This document shows positions 1 through 7,521 of a DNA stretch of 64,000 nucleotides, one piece after another. The stretch spans positions 22,406 to 86,405 of the forward strand of contig JAHZBZ010000001.1 in assembly GCA_019423125.1 (NCBI GenBank), written 5' to 3'. The notes under the pieces were generated by a model. It did no database searches and was not told the DNA's origin. It was given only the letters and a program-made list of their open reading frames with translations. This stretch comes from Bacillota bacterium. Its GTDB lineage: Bacteria > Bacillota > Clostridia > Christensenellales > Borkfalkiaceae. A program made the translations under genes and the position numbers. The stretch's first letter is position 1. Each line of letters opens with the position of its first letter.

Positions 1-2
1 CG

Positions 3-278
3 AACGTCGTCTCCTCGGTCTGGTTCGACCGCGACGCGATCGCGGTGGACACGCACGTCTTCCGCGTGAGCAACCGCCTCGGCCTTGCGCATGCGGACAC
101 GCCCGCAAAGACGGAGGAACAGCTCAAAAAGGTCATCCCGCAGTCGGACTGGTCCAAGGCGCACCACTGGCTGATCTACCACGGCAGGCAGGTGTGCCAC
201 GCGCGCAATCCCGCGTGCGGGGAGTGCCCGCTGTCCGATTGCTGCGACTATTTTTCAGAGAACGACAGGCAAAAGTGA
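3..278 (+). CDS. nth: Endonuclease III (Nth), C-terminal part, truncated by window edge
   Basis: Only the C-terminal 91 residues are present, because the frame is open from the first bases of the window. Endonuclease III is a DNA glycosylase/AP lyase that removes oxidised pyrimidines in base-excision repair. The visible part has the AVDTHVFRV segment, which carries the catalytic Asp of the helix-hairpin-helix GPD family. It ends in a C-x6-C-x2-C-x5-C cluster (CHARNPACGECPLSDCC), the 4Fe-4S ligand set of Nth. A GTG at 45 is inside the conserved domain and is not the true start. It ends 9 bp before obgE on the same strand, so the two may be cotranscribed. Confidence 0.93.
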   Translation, partial: NVVSSVWFDRDAIAVDTHVFRVSNRLGLAHADTPAKTEEQLKKVIPQSDWSKAHHWLIYHGRQVCHARNPACGECPLSDCCDYFSENDRQK

Positions 279-287
279 GGTGAGAGG

Positions 288-1553
288 ATGTTTACGGACA
301 AGGTAAAGATCACGATAAAATCGGGCGACGGCGGCGACGGCATGAACTCTTTCAAGAGCTTCAAGGGCTTCGCCAACGGCGGCCCCGACGGCGGCGACGG
401 CGGCAAGGGCGGCGACGTGTACATCGTCGGCGACAAGGACAAGAACGATCTGATCGACTTCCGCTTCGGCGCGAAGTTCACGGCGGGCGACGGCGAGCGC
501 GGCGGCACCAACAACTGTTTCGGCAAGGGCGGCGCGGACGTCGTCATCTCGGTGCCGCTGGGCACCCTCGTGCGCGACGCGGAGACGGGAAAGGTGCTCT
601 GCGACGTGTACACGGACGGCGAGAAAAAGCTGCTCGCGCGCGGCGGCAACGGCGGCAAGGGCAACGTGCGCTTCACGACGGCGCGCCGCCACGCCCCGCA
701 TTTTGCCCAGAAAGGGGAGCGCACGCAGGTGCACACGCTCATCCTCGAGCTCAAGATGATCGCGGACGTCGGCATCGTCGGCTTCCCGAACGTCGGAAAG
801 AGCACCCTTCTCTCCAAGATCAGCGCGGCAAAGCCCAAGATCGCGAATTACCATTTCACCACCCTTTCGCCCAACCTCGGCGTCGTGAAATACTACGACC
901 GCTCCTTTGTCGCCGCGGACATCCCGGGGCTGATCGAGGGCGCGGCGGAGGGCGCGGGGCTCGGGCACGACTTCCTGCGCCACATCGAGCGCACGCGCAT
1001 GATCGTGCACGTCGTGGACGTCTCGGGCATGGAGGGAAGGGACCCTTCGGAGGACTTTGCCAAGATCAACGAAGAGCTTAGCACATACAGTCCCAAGCTC
1101 GCGCAGCTTCCCCAGATCGTCGCGCTCAACAAGTGCGACGTCGTCGGCGCGCAGGAGAACGTCGAGGCGTTCTGCGCCGCGCATCCGAAGCTCTCCGTCT
1201 ATCCCATAACGGCGGTGACGGGCGAGGGCACGCGCGCGCTGATCGAGGGCATCTTTGCGCTTCTCGACACCCTTCCGCCCGCACAGCCCATCCCTGCGGA
1301 CGAGTTCTCCTATGAGCGTCCCGATTCCTCCGAGTTCTTCATCGACAGGGACGAGGAAGAAGCGGTCTGGTACGTCACGGGCGGGCTGGTGGACATGCTC
1401 GAGCGCAACGTCGTGCTCTCCGATCCCGATTCGATGGCGTATTTTCAGAAGGTGTTGAAGGACAAGGGCGTCATCCGCGCCCTGCGCGAGCGCGGCGTGC
1501 AGGAAGAGGACACCGTCGTGGTCGGCGGCGTCGAATTTACCTTCAAAGATTAA
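288..1553 (+). CDS. obgE: GTPase ObgE/CgtA
   Basis: This is a ribosome-associated essential GTPase for 50S assembly and stringent or growth control. The 421 residues show all three family domains. The glycine-rich Obg fold is at about 1-158 (GDGGDG, GGDGGKGG repeats). The G domain has the P-loop GFPNVGKS at 165-172, the switch region DIPGLIEGA and the NKCD base-specificity motif. A C-terminal OCT domain lies at about 345-421. The ATG at 288 follows a GAGGTGAGAGG-type ribosome-binding site and the Obg fold begins at residue 1, so the start is secure. Length is normal. Nth lies upstream and YhbY downstream. Confidence 0.97.
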   Translation: MFTDKVKITIKSGDGGDGMNSFKSFKGFANGGPDGGDGGKGGDVYIVGDKDKNDLIDFRFGAKFTAGDGERGGTNNCFGKGGADVVISVPLGTLVRDAETGKVLCDVYTDGEKKLLARGGNGGKGNVRFTTARRHAPHFAQKGERTQVHTLILELKMIADVGIVGFPNVGKSTLLSKISAAKPKIANYHFTTLSPNLGVVKYYDRSFVAADIPGLIEGAAEGAGLGHDFLRHIERTRMIVHVVDVSGMEGRDPSEDFAKINEELSTYSPKLAQLPQIVALNKCDVVGAQENVEAFCAAHPKLSVYPITAVTGEGTRALIEGIFALLDTLPPAQPIPADEFSYERPDSSEFFIDRDEEEAVWYVTGGLVDMLERNVVLSDPDSMAYFQKVLKDKGVIRALRERGVQEEDTVVVGGVEFTFKD

Positions 1554-1558
1554 AAAAA

Positions 1559-1574
1559 CCGCACTTTCGTGCGG
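1559..1574 (+). promoter_or_regulatory. Small hairpin abutting the yhbY ribosome-binding site
   Basis: A perfect 6-bp stem CCGCAC-TTTC-GTGCGG starts 5 bp after the obgE stop. Its 3' arm runs directly into the yhbY Shine-Dalgarno GGAGGAG (1573-1579), sharing two bases. There is no T-run, so it is more likely a processing or translation-modulating hairpin than a terminator. Confidence 0.35.
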
Positions 1575-1585
1575 AGGAGAAAGAA

Positions 1586-1879
1586 ATGATAACGAGCAAA
1601 CAGAGGAGCAACCTGAAGAGCATCGCGGCGAACGTCACGCCCGTCGCGCAGCTGGGCAAGGGAGGTCTGAGCGACAACATGCTCCGCTCCCTTTCGGACG
1701 CGCTGGAAGCGCGCGAGCTGATCAAGATCAACGTGCTGACAAACGCGGAAGAGGACGCGCGCTCTCTGGGCGCGCTCCTTGCGGAAAAACTGCGCGCCGA
1801 GTGCGTCGCGGTCATCGGCAGAAAGGTCATCCTGTACCGCCGTTCTTCGCGCAAGGATTTCAAGCACATCGAGTTCTGA
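1586..1879 (+). CDS. yhbY: YhbY family (CRM domain) RNA-binding protein
   Basis: This 97-residue protein consists of a single CRS1-YhbY (CRM) domain, which binds rRNA and associates with the 50S precursor. The GKGGLS turn (about residues 24-29) is the family's GxxG-like RNA-binding loop, and basic residues cluster at the C-terminus (YRRSSRKDFK). An ATG with GGAGGAG upstream sets the start. It follows obgE by 32 bp, which suits a ribosome-assembly pair. The stop at 1879 is 3 bp from the end of a convergent gene. Confidence 0.92.
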   Translation: MITSKQRSNLKSIAANVTPVAQLGKGGLSDNMLRSLSDALEARELIKINVLTNAEEDARSLGALLAEKLRAECVAVIGRKVILYRRSSRKDFKHIEF

Positions 1880-1882
1880 GCC

Positions 1883-2638
1883 TCAGTTTTTCGCAAAAAA
1901 GCGCAAAAAGAGTCCGAGTGCGAGCAACAGTCCGCCCGACACGAGGTAATAGACGGGAAAGACGGCAAAGAGGGAGAACAACAGCAGGAAGATGCCCGAA
2001 AAGGCGCAGCCGCGTCCGTTGGAGCGGCGAAGCCTGCCGCGCAGTCCGCGAAGAAAGTTCTCCTTTTTCTTTTCGGGCAGAGCGGGAAGTTCGGGCAGAC
2101 ACCCGCCCGCTTCGAGCAGTTCCAGCGCCTCTTCGGCGCCGCAGATCTTCACGCCGAACGCTTCGGCGAGCGCCGCGGCGCGGTCGGTGCATCCGACGGC
2201 ATAGACCCGCCGTTCGCCCCGTCCCGCGAGCGCCTCGCGCAGGCTGTCGGCGTCCACGCCGTCGAGGCGGAAGAGGGGATACAGGGTCCCTTCCTTCGTG
2301 CGTACTCTCCCGCCCTCGGCGCGGGCATATCCCTCGCCGTTTGCGGCGTTGAGCGCGCGTTCGAACAGCTTTGCACATTCATTTCGCCCGCACAGCGCGA
2401 GGCGCAGGGCGAGTTCGTCCGCCTGTTTTTTTTGCCCTTTTTCGGAGCGGCGCTTTCCGCGTCGGCGGGAAAAGAGCAAAAAGGCGAGCGTCCCCGCGGC
2501 GGCGGCGCACAGAAGGCCGAGCGCCGCCGCCGCGGCGAGGGAATGCAGATAAAAGCGGAACACGCAGAAAAAGAAGAGGAGCGCCGCGAGCGAGATTGCG
2601 GCGACGTCCGCGACGAGCGGAAGATCGAATTTTTTCAT
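1883..2638 (-). CDS. Membrane protein of unknown function
   Basis: I do not recognise the family of this 251-residue leftward protein. An N-terminal hydrophobic pair (about residues 9-55) is followed by a basic RRRGKRRSEKGQKK stretch. A soluble middle (about 70-200) follows, and then a C-terminal hydrophobic pair after residue 205 (SGIFLLLFSLFAVF, LVSGGLLLALGLFL). The reading frame continues upstream to 2998, but that extension lies inside the nadD promoter and antisense to nadD, so I start at the ATG at 2638 (MKKFDLP). It is convergent with yhbY and divergent from nadD. Confidence 0.72.
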   Translation of the reverse strand: MKKFDLPLVADVAAISLAALLFFFCVFRFYLHSLAAAAALGLLCAAAAGTLAFLLFSRRRGKRRSEKGQKKQADELALRLALCGRNECAKLFERALNAANGEGYARAEGGRVRTKEGTLYPLFRLDGVDADSLREALAGRGERRVYAVGCTDRAAALAEAFGVKICGAEEALELLEAGGCLPELPALPEKKKENFLRGLRGRLRRSNGRGCAFSGIFLLLFSLFAVFPVYYLVSGGLLLALGLFLRFFAKN

Positions 2639-2728
2639 GACGCACCCATCACAGCAGAAAAATGCGGCGGGCGCGGCGTGCGCCGCGCCCCGTTTTCTGT
2701 TTTTTCCCTTTTTTCGCCATTTTAAACA

Positions 2729-2757
2729 TTGCAAGCGGCGCAAAGATGTGCTATACT
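2729..2757 (+). promoter_or_regulatory. Promoter of the nadD-rsfS operon
   Basis: TTGCAA (2729-2734), a 17-bp spacer and TATACT (2752-2757) lie 41 bp upstream of the nadD ATG, in the divergent gap with the leftward membrane protein. Confidence 0.7.
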
Positions 2758-2798
2758 GAAAGAGGAGAGCGGGCGCCTGCCCGCATTCGAAGTCGCTT

Positions 2799-3938
2799 AT
2801 GAAGATAGCTATTTTCGGGGGATCGTTCGATCCCGTGCATTCCGAACACATCAACATCGCGCGCGCGGCGCAGGAAAAACTCGCGGCGGACAAGGTCATC
2901 GCCGTGCCCGCGTTCGTGCCTCCGCACAAACAGGACCGCCACCTCGCCTCGCCTGCCGACCGCCTCGCCATGGCAAAACTCGCCTTCGCGAACGTCAAAA
3001 ACTGCGAGGTCAGCGCCTACGAACTCAATGCGGGCGGCACCAGCTATACCTGTCTCACGCTCGCCTATTTCCGCAAAAAATACCCTGACGCACAGCTGTA
3101 TCTGCTCGTCGGGTCGGATATGCTGCGCGATTTTTATACCTGGCGCGAGCCGGACACCATCCTCTCGCTCGCCGAGCTCGTCGTCTGCAACCGCGAAGGG
3201 GAAAAGGTCTCCTTCTATGCGGAGCAGATCCGCTTTTTCGCGCGTTTCAGAAAGAAATTCCACACCCTCGAATACGTCGGGCGGGACGTCTCTTCCACGA
3301 AGGCGCGCGTGCTGTGTGCCTTCGGCGAGGACCTGCGCCCTTATCTTTGCGACGACGTCATCGACTACATCGAGGCGAACCAACTGTACCGCGTCGAAAA
3401 CGTCAAACAGGCGCTCGCCTATCTCAAACCCGCGCGCAGGAAGCACACCCTCCGCGTCGCCCTGACGGCGGCGTCCTGTGCGGCGCATTGGCGGGTGGAG
3501 GAGCATGCGGCGATCCGCGCGGCGGCGCTGCACGACGCGGCGAAGAACCTCGACCTCTCCGCGCCCGAACTTGCGGGCTTTTGTCTCGAGGAGAAGGTTC
3601 CGCCGCCCGTCTTGCACCAGTACACGGGCGCCTATCTCGCGGAACACACCTTCGGCGTGACGGACGAGGACGTGCTCAACGCCATCCGCTATCACACGTC
3701 GGGCAGGCCGAACATGAGCACGCTCGAAAAGCTCATCTTTCTTTCGGATATGCTCGAGCCGGGGCGGGATTTCCGCGGCATCGAAAAACTGCGCGCGGCA
3801 TTCGCGCAGGATCTCAACCTGTGCATGTACAAGTGCCTGCGCCACGAACTCAAATACCTCAAGGGGCAGAAGGGGGACATCTATCCGCTCACCTTCCGCG
3901 CCTACGAATACTATCGCGGCCTGAACAAAAAGGTCTGA
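2799..3938 (+). CDS. nadD: NadD-YqeK fusion: nicotinate-nucleotide adenylyltransferase plus HD hydrolase
   Basis: This 379-residue protein is two enzymes in one chain. Residues 1-195 are NadD, which converts nicotinate mononucleotide plus ATP to deamido-NAD. The nucleotidyltransferase signature GGSFDPVH starts at residue 7, and a VSSTKAR motif matches the usual ISSTxIR. From about residue 200 a YqeK-type HD domain follows (RRKHTLRVALTAA, then AALHDAAKN). YqeK proteins hydrolyse Ap4A symmetrically. In most Firmicutes these are adjacent separate genes in the order nadD-yqeK-rsfS. Here no stop or start lies between the domains. rsfS follows by 23 bp, preserving the order. Confidence 0.92.
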   Translation: MKIAIFGGSFDPVHSEHINIARAAQEKLAADKVIAVPAFVPPHKQDRHLASPADRLAMAKLAFANVKNCEVSAYELNAGGTSYTCLTLAYFRKKYPDAQLYLLVGSDMLRDFYTWREPDTILSLAELVVCNREGEKVSFYAEQIRFFARFRKKFHTLEYVGRDVSSTKARVLCAFGEDLRPYLCDDVIDYIEANQLYRVENVKQALAYLKPARRKHTLRVALTAASCAAHWRVEEHAAIRAAALHDAAKNLDLSAPELAGFCLEEKVPPPVLHQYTGAYLAEHTFGVTDEDVLNAIRYHTSGRPNMSTLEKLIFLSDMLEPGRDFRGIEKLRAAFAQDLNLCMYKCLRHELKYLKGQKGDIYPLTFRAYEYYRGLNKKV

Positions 3939-3961
3939 AAAAACCAAACAAGGAGTTTTGA

Positions 3962-4309
3962 ATGGGATCGGAAAAGTTTACACAGGATATCTGTAAAGTT
4001 CTCTCCTCCAAAAAGGCGGAGGACATCCTCATCGTCGACGTGCGCGAAAAGACGGTGCTCTGCGACTATTTCGTCATCTGTAGCGGCAGGAACACGACGC
4101 AGGTCAAGGCGCTGTGCGAAAACGTCGAGGAGAAGTTCTCGAAGGAGGGCATCGAGCCCCGCCGCACCGAAGGGGTGCGCGAGGGGCGCTGGGGCGTGCT
4201 CGATTACGGCGACGTCATCGTGCACGTGTTCAACGACGAGTCCCGCCTCTTCTACCACCTCGAAAGGCTGTGGGACGAGGGCAACAACGTCGTCCGTTAC
4301 ACCGACTGA
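3962..4309 (+). CDS. rsfS: Ribosomal silencing factor RsfS (Iojap/YbeB)
   Basis: This 115-residue protein is of normal RsfS length. The family binds uL14 on the 50S subunit and blocks subunit joining in starvation. Family hallmarks visible are the VDVREKTVLCDYFVICSGRN segment, RRTEGVREGRWGVLDYGDVIVHVF, and the C-terminal LERLWDEG. An ATG with AAGGAG upstream sets the start. It is the last gene of the nadD operon. Its TGA at 4307-4309 directly abuts the stop of the convergent gene at 4310. Confidence 0.95.
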   Translation: MGSEKFTQDICKVLSSKKAEDILIVDVREKTVLCDYFVICSGRNTTQVKALCENVEEKFSKEGIEPRRTEGVREGRWGVLDYGDVIVHVFNDESRLFYHLERLWDEGNNVVRYTD

Positions 4310-4567
4310 TCATTTTCGGAAGCTGATCTCTTTCGGCTTCGTGTATTCGGGCTTTTTCCGCGTGCGCTTTTTCTCGACGAGGTAGTACACCTCGCGCGGG
4401 CCCGCCTTGGGCGGCGTCTTTTCTTCCGCCTCTTCGGGCGGCGGTGCCGCCTTTTTCTGTTCGCGGTAGTAGAGCAGGACGATCCTGCCCGCTACGACGG
4501 CGCCGAAACACAGCGCGAAGAGCAGGAGGAGATACACGCCTCCGATCGCGCTCGCGAGAATGTTCAT
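4310..4567 (-). CDS. Small single-pass membrane protein, unknown
   Basis: This 85-residue leftward protein starts at the ATG at 4567, preceded by a GGGGGAAA ribosome-binding site. Residues 2-35 form one long hydrophobic segment (ILASAIGGVYLLLLFALCFGAVVAG). The cytoplasmic tail is Pro/Glu-rich and then strongly basic (KKRTRKKPEYTKPKEISFRK). The family is not recognised. It ends exactly where rsfS ends, with no base between, and lies divergent from the pyrimidine phosphorylase. Confidence 0.65.
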   Translation of the reverse strand: MNILASAIGGVYLLLLFALCFGAVVAGRIVLLYYREQKKAAPPPEEAEEKTPPKAGPREVYYLVEKKRTRKKPEYTKPKEISFRK

Positions 4568-4665
4568 GTGCGTTTCCCCCTTGTGCGTTGATCGTGTGTA
4601 TTGTAACACGCCGCAGGGGGAGAAGGAGAGGCGGCGTTTGCCGCAGCGGGGGGAGTTTTGTCGAA

Positions 4666-5958
4666 ATGAACGTCTACGACATCATCGATGCGAAAAAGAA
4701 GGGCAAAGTCCTTTCGGCGGAGGAGATCGCCTTTTTCGTGCGCTCCGTCGCCGACAAAAGCGCGTCCGACGCGCAGATCGCCGCCTTCTGCATGGCGGTT
4801 CTCCTGCGCGGCATGGAGCGCGAGGAGTGCTTCCTGCTCACCGACGAGATGGCAAAGAGCGGCGAGATCTCGCCGCGGCCCGCCTGCGGCGGCGTGTTCG
4901 CCGACAAGCATTCCACGGGCGGGGTGTCCGATTCGACTACCCTCGTGCTCGTGCCCGTGCTCGCTTCGCTGGGCGTGCGCTGTGCCAAGTATTCGGGCAG
5001 GGGGCTCGGCCATACGGGCGGCACGCTCGACAAGCTGGAGAGCTTTCCCGGCCTGAACGTCTCGCTCACCGCGCGGCAGTTTGCGCGGCAGGCGGAGCGC
5101 GTCGGCGGCGTCATCGCGGGGCAGACCGTGCACACCGTTCCCGCCGACAAGCGGATGTACGCCGTGCGCGACGTCACCGCGACGGTGGACAGCATCCCGC
5201 TCATCGCCTCTTCGGTGATGAGCAAAAAGCTTGCTTCTTTTGCGGACATCATCCTTCTGGACGTCAAATACGGCGACGGCGCGTTCCTGCGCACGGCAGA
5301 GGAGGCGGAGCAGCTCGCGCGGCTGATGGGGCAGATCGGCACGCGCGCGGGCAGGCGCATGATCGCCTGCGTGACCTGTATGGACGCGCCGCTCGGCGAC
5401 TGCATCGGTTGCGACCTCGAAGTGCGCGAGGTCATACAAGTGCTCAAAGGAAAGCAAAACGCGCTCTCCGAGCTCTCGCTTTTGCATGCGGCGGCCATCC
5501 TCGCCGCGGCGGAGAACATCCCGCGCGAAAAGGCACAAGAGTGCGTGCGCGAGGCGGTCGCTTCGGGCAGGGCGCTGGATAAATTTGCACAGATCGTCTC
5601 CGCGCAGGGCGGCGACGCGCGCCCCGTTTACGACGAGATGCTCCTGCCGCTCGCGCCATGCAAGACGGTGCTCTCCGCGGACAGAGAGGGGACGTTGGCC
5701 GTCTCCGCGCTCGCGCTGGGGAAGGCGTGCGTCGCACTCGGCGGCGGCAGGAGCCGCGCGGGCGAGGCGATCGACCACACCGTCGGCATCCGCCTCTTGC
5801 GGCGTGCGGGCGAGACCGTGCGCGCGGGCGAGCCGATCGCGGAGGTATATTCGAGGACGGAAGGCGAAGAGGGGATCGGCATCGCCGCAGGGGCTTTCTC
5901 CTGCCGCGGGGACTATTCTTTGCCGCCGCTCGTACATTGTGTTATAGAAAAATTCTGA
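4666..5958 (+). CDS. pdp: Pyrimidine-nucleoside phosphorylase
   Basis: This enzyme phosphorolyses thymidine, deoxyuridine and uridine to base plus (deoxy)ribose-1-phosphate. The 430 residues match the thymidine/pyrimidine phosphorylase family from end to end. The N-terminal alpha domain runs from MNVYDIIDAKKKGK. The phosphate-binding KHSTGGVSD lies at 81-89, followed by the signature SGRGLGHTGGTLDKLES. The C-terminal PYNP domain ends near HCVIEKF. I chose the ATG at 4666 after GGGGGGAG rather than the longer open frame from 4444, which overlaps the divergent gene. deoC follows 39 bp later, forming a deoxynucleoside salvage pair. Confidence 0.95.
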   Translation: MNVYDIIDAKKKGKVLSAEEIAFFVRSVADKSASDAQIAAFCMAVLLRGMEREECFLLTDEMAKSGEISPRPACGGVFADKHSTGGVSDSTTLVLVPVLASLGVRCAKYSGRGLGHTGGTLDKLESFPGLNVSLTARQFARQAERVGGVIAGQTVHTVPADKRMYAVRDVTATVDSIPLIASSVMSKKLASFADIILLDVKYGDGAFLRTAEEAEQLARLMGQIGTRAGRRMIACVTCMDAPLGDCIGCDLEVREVIQVLKGKQNALSELSLLHAAAILAAAENIPREKAQECVREAVASGRALDKFAQIVSAQGGDARPVYDEMLLPLAPCKTVLSADREGTLAVSALALGKACVALGGGRSRAGEAIDHTVGIRLLRRAGETVRAGEPIAEVYSRTEGEEGIGIAAGAFSCRGDYSLPPLVHCVIEKF

Positions 5959-5997
5959 GGATCTGAAAAAGATCTGAAAAATCGGGAGGAGAAGATC

Positions 5998-6864
5998 ATG
6001 TTCGGACTCAAAAAGAGGGGAACGGCGCCAGCCGAAGAGGCGCCCGAAGAGAAGAAGGAACTCGGCACGTTTGCGCAGGAAGGGGCGGAAGCCTCGCCCG
6101 CCGCGCACGCCGCGGAGAGTTCGCCCGCGGGCGGAAAGTACATCTCCGAGTCGGAGATGAAGGAGTTCGAGGAATTCCGCCGCCAAAAGAAACTGACCGA
6201 GATGCGCAGGCTCCTGCGCATGATCGACCACACGTTGCTCAAACAGACGGCGACGCGCTCGGACATCAAAAAACTGTGCGAAGAGGCGCGCAATTACGGG
6301 TTTTATTCTGTCTGCGTGCAACCCGTGTATGTGTCGGCGTGCTGTGATTATCTGAAGGATTCACCCGCCATCCGCATCGCGTGCGTGGTCGGCTTCCCGA
6401 TGGGCGAGAATACGACGGCGACAAAGGTATTCGAGACAAAGCGCGCCATTCGCGACGGCGCGGACGAGATCGACATGGTCGCCTGCATTTCCGCCATCAA
6501 GAACGGGGATTATTCCTACGTCAAAAAGGAGATCCGCCAGATCGTGCGCGCGGCGAAGAACTGTCCTGTCAAGGTCATTCTCGAGACTTCGCTTCTCACC
6601 CGCGACGAGATGATTCGCGCGGCGGCGTGCGCACGCGACGCGGGCGCGGCGTTCGTCAAGACGAGCACGGGCTATTTCGGCGAGGGCGCGAAGGCAGAGG
6701 ACGTGCGCGTTCTCAAAGAGACGGTGGGCTCTGCCTGCCGCGTCAAGGCGTCCGGCGGCATCCGCGACGCACAGCAGTTCCGCACCATGATCGATGCGGG
6801 CGCCGACAGGATCGGCACGAGTGCGGGCAAGGAGATCGCGGAGACGCTCAAAAAAGACGTCTGA
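5998..6864 (+). CDS. deoC: Deoxyribose-phosphate aldolase with an acidic N-terminal extension
   Basis: DERA cleaves 2-deoxyribose-5-phosphate to glyceraldehyde-3-phosphate and acetaldehyde, completing the pathway begun by pdp. The TIM-barrel begins near residue 74 (MIDHTLLKQTAT). The Schiff-base lysine is K221 in FVKTSTGY, and the proton-relay lysine is K250 in VKASGGIRD. Residues 1-70 are an extra Ala/Glu/Pro-rich, charged and probably disordered leader absent from typical DERA of about 220 residues. The first ATG has a GGAGGAG site and no later start has one as good, so the extension looks real. A strong terminator follows. Confidence 0.93.
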   Translation: MFGLKKRGTAPAEEAPEEKKELGTFAQEGAEASPAAHAAESSPAGGKYISESEMKEFEEFRRQKKLTEMRRLLRMIDHTLLKQTATRSDIKKLCEEARNYGFYSVCVQPVYVSACCDYLKDSPAIRIACVVGFPMGENTTATKVFETKRAIRDGADEIDMVACISAIKNGDYSYVKKEIRQIVRAAKNCPVKVILETSLLTRDEMIRAAACARDAGAAFVKTSTGYFGEGAKAEDVRVLKETVGSACRVKASGGIRDAQQFRTMIDAGADRIGTSAGKEIAETLKKDV

Positions 6865-6894
6865 TTTTCGGGAAGATATAGGCAGAAAAGTATG

Positions 6895-6927
6895 GCGCAG
6901 GGCGCAAAAGCGCCCTGCGCTCGTTTT
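6895..6927 (+). terminator. Rho-independent terminator after deoC
   Basis: A 10-bp perfect stem GCGCAGGGCG / CGCCCTGCGC (6895-6904, 6911-6920) has a 6-nt loop and is followed by TCGTTTTT. It closes the pdp-deoC operon. Confidence 0.9.
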
Positions 6928-6937
6928 TACCTCTCTG

Positions 6938-7033
6938 TTTTGCCTTGCGGCAGACCGAACGCATATGTGGACAATGTTTTGAGGGCCTGTGCTTCTTTTG
7001 CTTTGTTGTTTTGCCTTGCAGCAGGTTGAACGC
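6938..7033. repeat. Imperfect 25-bp direct repeat in the gap before the tRNA
   Basis: Two copies (6938-6962 and 7009-7033) share the pattern TTTTGCCTTGC-GCAG-GAACGC with four differences. They lie in the 300-bp gene-free stretch between the deoC terminator and the tRNA promoter. Nothing else is evident in that stretch apart from AT-rich sequence after 7130. Confidence 0.5.
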
Positions 7034-7180
7034 GTTCCTGTGTAAAATTTTTGTATCTTGTTCCCGTTTTGTTCGGAAGGGGAGGGGTCGGATTTTCGGC
7101 AACGAGACGCGGGGGGGGGACGGAATATAGGGGAAGCAAAAAAGAAAAGGAAAAAAATTTATTTTTGGGGCAAAAAATAC

Positions 7181-7209
7181 TTGCCAAAACGAATGAAATT
7201 TGATAAACT
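7181..7209 (+). promoter_or_regulatory. tRNA-Gln promoter
   Basis: TTGCCA (7181-7186), a 17-bp spacer and TAAACT (7204-7209) lie 18 bp upstream of the tRNA. Confidence 0.65.
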
Positions 7210-7227
7210 ATATAGGCAATTGAACAT

Positions 7228-7302
7228 TGGGGTGTCGCCAAGCGGTAAGGCAACGGACTCTGACTCCGTCATTCGTTGGTTCGAATCCAGCTACCCCAGC
7301 CA
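7228..7302 (+). tRNA. tRNA-Gln (CTG anticodon), encoded CCA
   Basis: The acceptor stem TGGGGTG (7228-7234) pairs with TACCCCA (7292-7298), the last pair being G-U. The discriminator G is at 7299 and CCA is encoded at 7300-7302. The anticodon stem ACGGA/TCCGT encloses the 7-nt loop CTCTGAC with anticodon CTG, reading CAG. The T-arm has GGTTCGAATCC. It is the only complete copy in the window. The 3' 45 bp are repeated downstream as element boundaries, so this gene is the integration target. Confidence 0.95.
7258..7302 (+). repeat. Attachment-site repeat, left copy (inside tRNA-Gln)
   Basis: This is the 45-bp 3' part of tRNA-Gln, from the anticodon loop to the CCA. It is identical to 22106-22150 and 63833-63877. 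With the third copy the identity extends 5 bp further left (7253-7302 = 63828-63877). This is the left boundary of element A. Confidence 0.93.
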
Positions 7303-7307
7303 CAGAT

Positions 7308-7355
7308 ACCATATATTGTACAAGGAAGTGCTTCCAAATACAATATATGGTTTTT
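7308..7355 (+). terminator. Terminator after tRNA-Gln
   Basis: A perfect 13-bp stem ACCATATATTGTA / TACAATATATGGT (7308-7320, 7339-7351) is followed by TTTTTG. A small GGAAG/CTTCC hairpin sits in the loop. The stem belongs to element A, because related stems recur next to the third attachment copy. Confidence 0.75.
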
Positions 7356-7387
7356 GTTTTATGTGGCTTCTTTCGCTCTTCCCCAAA

Positions 7388-7516
7388 TTGGGGAAAGAAA
7401 TGGGGAAACCTTTCGGATCGAATTTTATTTTTTGCCTCGCTTTTCAGCCTGTTTTGCCCGCAATAGCGGGCTTTTTTGTTTTATTTTGCTTTTTCAAAAA
7501 ATTGGTTTGGGGAAAC
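7388..7516. repeat. Element A left arm-type sites (TTGGGGAAA family)
   Basis: Copies of (T)TTGGGGAAA(C) occur at 7388-7396, about 7400-7409 and 7506-7516. The first forms a 17-bp palindrome with the preceding TTCCCCAA. The same word recurs three times at the right end of element A (21990-22024) and twice after the third attachment copy, as expected for tyrosine-integrase arm sites. Confidence 0.6.
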
Positions 7517-7521
7517 TTTTG

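Noticed and set aside
2639..2998. N-terminal extension of the leftward membrane protein
   Set aside because: It would run through the nadD promoter and antisense to nadD; the ATG at 2638 begins a normal hydrophobic segment.
2751..3947. A 398-codon leftward open frame opposite nadD
   Set aside because: Antisense shadow of the NadD-YqeK fusion; composition typical of a complementary frame in GC-rich DNA.
4564..6321. A 585-codon leftward open frame opposite pdp and deoC
   Set aside because: It runs antisense through two well-recognised enzymes, is Arg/Ala/His-rich as expected for a GC-rich shadow frame, and has no ribosome-binding site or domain.
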